A DNA stretch of 64,000 nucleotides from Microstegium vimineum (Eukaryota > Streptophyta > Magnoliopsida > Poales > Poaceae), in assembly GCA_022036555.1 (NCBI GenBank), contig CM039139.1:16867377-16931376 (forward strand). The letters are read 5' to 3'. How positions within the stretch are numbered: position 1 is the stretch's first letter; each line of letters starts with the position of its first letter. The notes under the pieces are model-generated. The model ran no database searches and was not told where the DNA came from. It saw nothing but the letters and a program-made list of their open reading frames with translations. Below are positions 58,271 through 64,000 of this stretch, piece by piece. The position numbers and the translations under genes were made by a program.

Positions 58271-58799
58271 CGAGGAAGACGACTAAATTTCGTTCTGTTT
58301 CTAAATAATATAATCATCGTTTTCATATCTTAAATTTGATTATGGATTTATAAGAATCAGAACTAAATAAATTTATTAATAATTATATATAATAAATATA
58401 ATAATTTATATAGATATAGTTAGTCGACATTTTTTTTCCTCCAGAGAACGAGAGCATGTATCTATGAGCTATCCTATGAGCATCACTATTTGAATCTCAC
58501 ATACAAACTCGGCACTTCTAAATCTCTCTAGCTTGTATTGATCTCTTGGATAACTTGTTTATAGATTGAGATTTCTTTATTGAATACTCTTCACGGTATT
58601 TAGATGATTATTGGCTAACCTAAAATCCTCGTAAGTCTGAAGCGAGAGTAATCCCTTCTTCAATAACTCCCTAAAGGACTAGCGCGGAGGCTCCCATAAA
58701 TAGATGATCCTCATCTCTTGCTATTGTTGTTGTCGAAGGCTTGAAGCCATGAATGTGTTCTCACATAAACCCGCATTTACATTAATTTTCAACACCTGA
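58271..58799. other. AT-rich intergenic DNA
   Basis: An AT-rich block at 58290-58430 resembles a decayed MITE. No gene is seen. Confidence 0.4.
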
Positions 58800-60060
58800 G
58801 CGGGTGCAATCCAAGTTGGCCTACTCTGGTGCATCAGAGCCTAGGGCCGCTACACTTGCTTCTTCTACCATAGCTCCAACACAAGCATGTCCATAACATG
58901 GGCAGAGGAGCAACATGAAAGGATATGGCAACTGTGATACCTTGTTATTCCATGCTAATAGTCTAATATTTTGGCTCTTTGTTAAATTTTTTCTATAGTA
59001 TATCTCATTATTAAGAATATACATCAAGCATCAAGCTTGTAGCTAGAGGAAGGGAACGTTCCATGCACATTCAAACATTGACACTTGAAAAGAGAAATTT
59101 AGTTTGTTTGAAGGTCAATCAACTTCGCTACACCTTTTTTTGTTTGTCCTCCACCATTGGTCCATAACATTATGCAATGATTCAGAGGGCTTTGGTAAAC
59201 ATCCTCATGGATCGCCTTCCGTCGTACAAACCAAATAGCTCACAATGTATTCGCCACTCTAGCGATATCTTCCCGTGGTAGGATTTCCGCCATGATCACC
59301 ACCCAAGGCTTAGTGTCATTCTCCAGAATTATCTTCCTTCTCCGGTCTCAAATTCATCTTGCCATGTTACATTCTAGCAAAGAGTATCTCCACAAGTCCT
59401 CCATCCAACAAAAATAGTAGGTGCTACCTTGTGCCATCTTTCTATGGTAAAGCACGTCTTCGGTCGGCAGCGAGTGTTTCGCTAATCAAGAGAGAAAAGT
59501 TGCGGTTATTTGATAGGACTCTCATCTTCTACAAGAACACCCATTCTTTCGAATCAGTCTGGTGATATGAGTGCCTGCACTATTCCGCACGACTACATCG
59601 TGCTGCTCTCATTGGCAGACCAACATATGATATGCGGAGCGTATCGAGAAGCTTCCCTATTTGTCAAAGTGCCAACCACATCCAAAAGTCCTCTTGCATT
59701 CTTGTACAAAGAGATATGTCTAGAGGGATGAAGAACTCCTCTTACATGTCATATTTCGACGCCACATCAACCTAATCAATTAGTTCACTAACCATCTAAG
59801 GAGAGTTTAGTTTATTCAACCTGATCGATGTAAGCTAAGGTAACCAGTTTGTTGTCTAAATTATTGTTGCTCTTCCCATGCCTATTTTTCTAATCAAACC
59901 CTCCTTCAACACTTCGCGCCCATTGACGGTCGAACACCAAATGTGAGACGAAAGGAACCAAGATCGACTTCTAGAAAGTCTTGCCCTCCTAGATACCCTT
60001 TTGGATAGTAGACAACTTTTGTGCTTACGCGAGCAAGGGCAACATAGGACGTGGTGGGCC
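58800..60060 (-). pseudogene. Decayed C-terminal part of a LINE ORF2
   Basis: On the - strand, broken frames match the end of plant LINE ORF2. The zinc-knuckle/zf-RVT-like region near 59450-59340 reads ERWHKVAPTIFVGWRTCGD with frameshifts. The following block near 59230-59150 reads FVRRKAIHEDVYQSPLNHC. The region holds many stops. It differs from the RT fragment at 46850-47690 and is probably a separate dead insertion. Confidence 0.65.
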
Positions 60061-60126
60061 TAATGGCCCTCATATAACAAGTACATATATAAGCCTATGC
60101 CTAATAGAAGATGAATTGTTGATGCC

Positions 60127-61405
60127 TGTAAGGACCTGATTAGCCTAGAGGGGGGGGTGAATAGGCCTATTTCAAAAACTTGAACACTTGCTGTCAGACC
60201 AAGGCCGGCACTGCCGGGCTAGGGACCGGCACTGCCGGGCTAGGGGCCGGCACTGCCGGGGTGGCCGACACTGCTGATCTCTAGGCAGCAGTGCTGGTCA
60301 CCAGAACAGAATGCCACACAATTCAAAATGTAAATGCTTAATGTAAATTGTGCTCGAATAGAAACCTTTCTAGAGGTGTGGAGAACCTCTAGCACCACCT
60401 GAAAGTGGTAGCAACACACCCACCGAGTAGATCGGGTCCAAAACCTAGAAATCACCTTGCACACAAGATATATGAAAGTAAAGTAACAAGCACACGGTGA
60501 CACAAGATTTGACCCGTGGTTCAGCTCGCCACCAAGGCTTGCCTACGTCCACGTTGTTGAGGTGCGCCACACAAGGCTCAAGCTCACCACAAAGGCTAGC
60601 TCTTTCCTCGGTCTCAAGTCAAGAGAATGAACCCTTGAGATGAGAGAAGTGCATTAGCAAATGATGGGTGATACAAACTTACCTAGGCTGCCACACGGAG
60701 GAGGCAAGCTCAAGGGAAACCTCTAGCCGGCTAGGAGAAAAGCTCCAAGAGTAAAGAACTCAAACCGCCGGCCACCACGCAAACCAAATGCTTGTAGGAG
60801 TGAAGATCCGAGGGAGAGGCTTCTTCTCAAAGCTTGGAGGCTAAATCTCTCAAAGAATGATTGGAAATCAATGAAGGAGAGTGGATGAGCACCAAGGGAG
60901 AAGGGAGAGCAAGAGAGAAGCTTCTCTTTCTGTTCTTTCGAAGTAAGAATGAGTGAATGGTAGAACGAGCCGTTGGGGGTGAGTGAGGGGGTATGAAATA
61001 CCTCCTTACTGCCCACTGGCTGAACAAGTCGCGGCAGTGTCGGCCTATAGCCCGGCACTGCCGGCCTGGGCAGAACATCAAGGATTTGATCTTCAATAAG
61101 CTGGCTGATTTGCCCTCTTTATATGTGGAGGTGTGATGTAAAAGGATAGATGCATTTGGTTCACTTGTTGGCATGCGTGTTGAATCTCTCTTAATAGTAC
61201 CGCATACCTAACTCAAATTCAAAGTATAAAAGAATTTAAACCCTTTGAGCTTGTTGCTATGCACTTTTCTAATTGGAGGGGTTCGCCAACCTGTTCATCA
61301 ACCTCCTTAAGTTTAACCTACTTGTCATACTCACAAAGTCTCATTAGTTTTCTAAATATTTTGTCATGTCACTAAAACCCACTTTAGGGCTTGATTGCAC
61401 TTTCA
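60127..61405 (-). mobile_element. LTR, 1279 bp, copia-like, - orientation (family C, copy 1)
   Basis: On the + strand it runs from TGTAAGGACCTGATTAGCC to GGCTTGATTGCACTTTCA. Directly after it, ATCTCCCCCTTTTT is the complement of a polypurine tract (AAAAAGGGGGAGAT), so this is the 3' LTR of an element on the - strand. Three copies of a 21-bp unit with CCGGCACTGCCGGGCTAG lie at about 60204-60265, near its - strand 3' end. More CGGCACTGCCGGCC motifs lie near 61040-61070. Confidence 0.8.
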
Positions 61406-62224
61406 ATCTCCCCCTTTTTGGTGTTTGATGACAACACACTTAGAACTTACAAAAGTGAATAATAATCTGAGACAATGCAAGTCATGGGTGTAGGAGCTCC
61501 CCTAAATATGTGAATTAGGAATTTGAATTTCTAAATTTGGCATGAAAGGCCAATTTTCACACATTGGAGTGAAGTAGGACTCCCCCTACATCCATGGCTG
61601 TTGTGGGGCGCTAAAAAAGTGTCACACATATATACGTGATGTGTATGAACCTGTCTCAACACAAATCAGAGGACTTGCTGTCAAAGCAGCCCGGCACTGC
61701 CGGCCTGAGCCTGACACTGCCGGCCTAACTGCTGGCAGCAAGACTGCAGAAGCACAAGCACAACCACACAACGCGCTAGAATTAAAAACTAAAAACACAC
61801 TAAGACAAGCATGGTATATAAGAGAGAGTACATGTCCACATATAACACAAATAAAGTACTTAAGTGGTAATATTACAATAAAATAGTTTCATGTTGCTCT
61901 CTCATCTCACAAACTAAAAACTAAGATAACTAGCAGTTGCTGCTCCTCCATGACCGTCGAAGATTTGTTGTACCCCCTTCACTTAGTAATTATCCCCCTT
62001 TGGCAACAAGTCACCAAAAAGAGAAAAGAACCAAGAAGAAAAGATACAAGCTAGTCGATGTCCTCCTCCATATGGTCATCATCATCCTCATCTTCGTCTT
62101 CATTATCATCAGGGGCTGAAGCAAAGTGAGTGCCAGGAGCTGATGCACGCTTGCTGCATCTACGTTCTGTGGCTGCTCAATCTCCTCCTCCTCATCATCT
62201 TCATCATCATCATCACTCAATCTG
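61406..62224 (-). mobile_element. Internal fragment of the copia-like element next to LTR copy 1
   Basis: This is the region between the end of pol and the 3' LTR. It carries the polypurine tract, two more CGGCACTGCCGGCC motifs (about 61690-61725) and, near 62229-62040 on the - strand, a very acidic frame (DDDDEDDEEEEIE). The acidic character jumps to another frame before the stop, so a frameshift is likely. No protease, integrase or RT is present. It is cut off at about 62224. Confidence 0.6.
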
Positions 62225-62816
62225 GGCACAAAAAACCAAAAACCAAGAACCGAACCGAACTAACCGAAACCGAAACCGAAATGACCGAACCAATCGGTTT
62301 CGGTTCCATGTTCGGTTCCAGATGTCTAGGAACCAAAATTATTATGGTTAGTTCAGTTCCTGGTGTCGGTTAACCGAAATAACCTAAAATAATCGATTTT
62401 TGTACAGGCATTCAACCCAGCCCAATAACAAACCCTAAGTCCCTCACCTCACGAGTCACGACTCAGTCGCGAGTCACCCGGTCGCCCCTCACGGCTCACG
62501 CAGTCACGCCCTCGCCCCTCATGGCGCCGCCCCGAGCCGCCGAGGCCGAGCGGCCGAGCCCCGGCCCCGGATCCGCTGTAGAGCCGCGGACCCCGCGCGG
62601 CGCCGCCCCGCTCCGAGCCCCCGACACCGCTCGCCGGCCGCCCCTTCAGTCTCCTCCTCTCCGACCCGGCAGGCCAGCAGAGCTCCAGGCCTCCAGCACC
62701 TGCACAGCCGCGCCCGCGCAGGATACAGTTTCAATTTCACATGTGATGTTGCCTGTTGGATTTGGACCGGCCTCTTGTTTTTTTATTGCTCTATGCTTGG
62801 CTTGATTATGTGTGTG
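62225..62816. mobile_element. Fragment of another transposon with ACCGAA repeats
   Basis: CCGAACCGAAC, AACCGAAACCGAAAC and the opposite CGGTTTCGGTT occur at 62250-62400, a pattern seen in plant hAT-type ends. A GC-rich part (62440-62720) follows. Boundaries are not clear. It separates the internal fragment from LTR copy 2. Confidence 0.4.
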
Positions 62817-64000
62817 TGAAAGGACCTGATTAGCCTAGAGGGGGGATGAATAGGCCTGTCTAAAATTCAACTCGACACTTACTGTCAGTCACAGGCCGGC
62901 ACTGCCGGGCTCAGGGCCGGCACTGCCGGGGTGGCCGGCACTGCTGGGCTAAGAGCAACAGTGTTGGTCACCTGAACAGATTTCAACACAATTCAAAATG
63001 TAAAGCTTGAATGGAAATTGTGCTTGAATAGAAACTTTCCTAGAGGTGAAGGAAACCTCTAGCACCACCTGAAAGTGGTAGCAACACACCCACCAAGTAG
63101 ATCGGGTCCAAACCCTAGAAATCACCTTGCAAACAAGATATATCAAAATATAGAGATAAACACAAGGGGACACAAGATTTGACCCGTGGTTCATCTCACC
63201 ACCAAGGCTTGCCTATGTCCACGTTGTTGAGGTGCGCCACACAAGGCTCAAGCTCGCCACACAAGGCTAGCTCTTTCCTCGGTCTCAAGTCAAGGGAATA
63301 AACCCTTAAGATGAGAGAAGTGTATTAGCAATAGTTGGGTGATACAAACTTCCCTAGGCTGCCACACGAAGAAGGCAAGCTTAAGGGCAACCTCTAGCCG
63401 GCTAGGAGCAAAGCTCCAAGAGTAAAGAACTCAAAGCACCGGCCACCACGCAAACCAAATGCTTGTTGGAGTGAAGATCCGAGGGAGAAGCTTCTTCTCA
63501 AAGTTTGGAGGCTCAATCTCTCAAAGAATAATTGGAAATCAATGGAGGAGAGTGGATGAGCACAAAGGGAGAAGGGAGAGCAAGAAAGAGCTTCTCTGTT
63601 ATGTTTTTGCGAAGTCTGAGAATTGGAATGGCAGAACTAGTCGTTAGGGGAAGTGAGGAGGTGTTTAAGTACCCCTCACTGCCAACGAGCAGAACAAGTC
63701 GCGGCAGCCGGCCTGCCCGGCGCTGCTGGCCAAAGAGCCCTGCACTGCCGGCCTGGGCAGAATAGCAAAGGAATGATCTTCAATAAGCTGGCTGATTTGC
63801 CCACTTTGTATGTGGAGGTGTGAAGTATATAGGTAGATGTTTCATTTGGTTCACTTGTTGGCATGCGTGTTGAATCCCTCTTAATAGTATGGCATACCTA
63901 ACTCAATTTCAAAGTATAAAAGAATTTAAACTCCTTTGAGCTTGTTGCCATGCACTTTTGTAATTGGAGGGGTCCGCCAACCTGTTCATCAACCTCCTTA
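62817..64000 (-). mobile_element. LTR of the same family, cut by the window end (family C, copy 2)
   Basis: It starts TGAAAGGACCTGATTAGCC and follows copy 1 along its whole visible length, with two instead of three CCGGCACTGCCGGG-type units near 62895-62940. It should continue about 95 bp beyond the window. The sequence before it is not a primer-binding site (no TGGTATCAGAGC complement), so it is either a separate insertion or a rearranged partner of copy 1. Confidence 0.75.

Noticed and set aside
62519..62805. GC-rich frames (94 and 73 residues) near the right end
   Set aside because: Both strands are open at once in low-complexity Pro/Ala/Arg DNA inside a transposon fragment.
1..64000. tRNA, rRNA, miRNA precursors and organelle DNA insertions
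   Set aside because: I looked for tRNA boxes, rRNA cores and chloroplast or mitochondrial gene sequence and saw only SINE-type A and B boxes; folding software was not available, so small RNA genes are not excluded.

Overview
The window is nuclear DNA from a grass (Poaceae). Genes have many introns, the first exons of several are very GC-rich and alanine-rich, and the gaps are full of grass-type repeats (Stowaway and Tourist MITEs, tRNA-derived SINEs, solo LTRs, LINE remnants). The RIK-like, DGD2-like and GONST3-like proteins read like monocot orthologues. The species cannot be fixed from sequence alone; a panicoid grass is a guess. A run of exactly 100 N at 4666-4765 is a scaffold gap, so the order and distance across it are not proven.

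Layout: eight conserved genes, five on + and three on -. + strand: 251-4426, part of a DExH14/ASCC3-like helicase that ends at the gap; 8566-12361, mitochondrial F1 ATP synthase gamma; 15820-21899, RIK, a KH-domain protein; 23173-27866, a purple acid phosphatase; 29818-32975, replication protein A large subunit. - strand: 34271-36523, a Ninja/AFP-family ABA or JA signalling repressor; 38974-45950, digalactosyldiacylglycerol synthase 2; 54256-55353, a GONST3-type nucleotide-sugar transporter. They are unrelated housekeeping and signalling genes, not a pathway cluster. Two promoters match gene function: two E2F-type sites upstream of RPA1 and two site II motifs upstream of the ATP synthase gene. 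CACGTG motifs lie upstream of the Ninja gene.

Mobile DNA fills most gaps and several introns. Well-bounded elements with target-site duplications (TSD) are: two SINEs; three solo LTRs (5743-7228 and 50334-51924 from one family, 42493-45389 from another); a 4.7-kb hAT-like element (49064-53794) that carries an RS-repeat reading frame later split by a solo LTR; and a 460-bp hAT MITE. The right end (60127-64000) holds two LTR copies in - orientation with a copia-like polypurine tract. Two long inverted-repeat elements could form hairpin RNA.

The main oddity is four single-base contractions of short homopolymers in coding exons of three conserved genes (helicase twice, RIK, RPA1). Each breaks the frame while the sequence on both sides stays intact. 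This looks more like consensus error than gene death, but can be tested. No clearly new biological system was found; the most unusual object is the RS-repeat hAT-like element.
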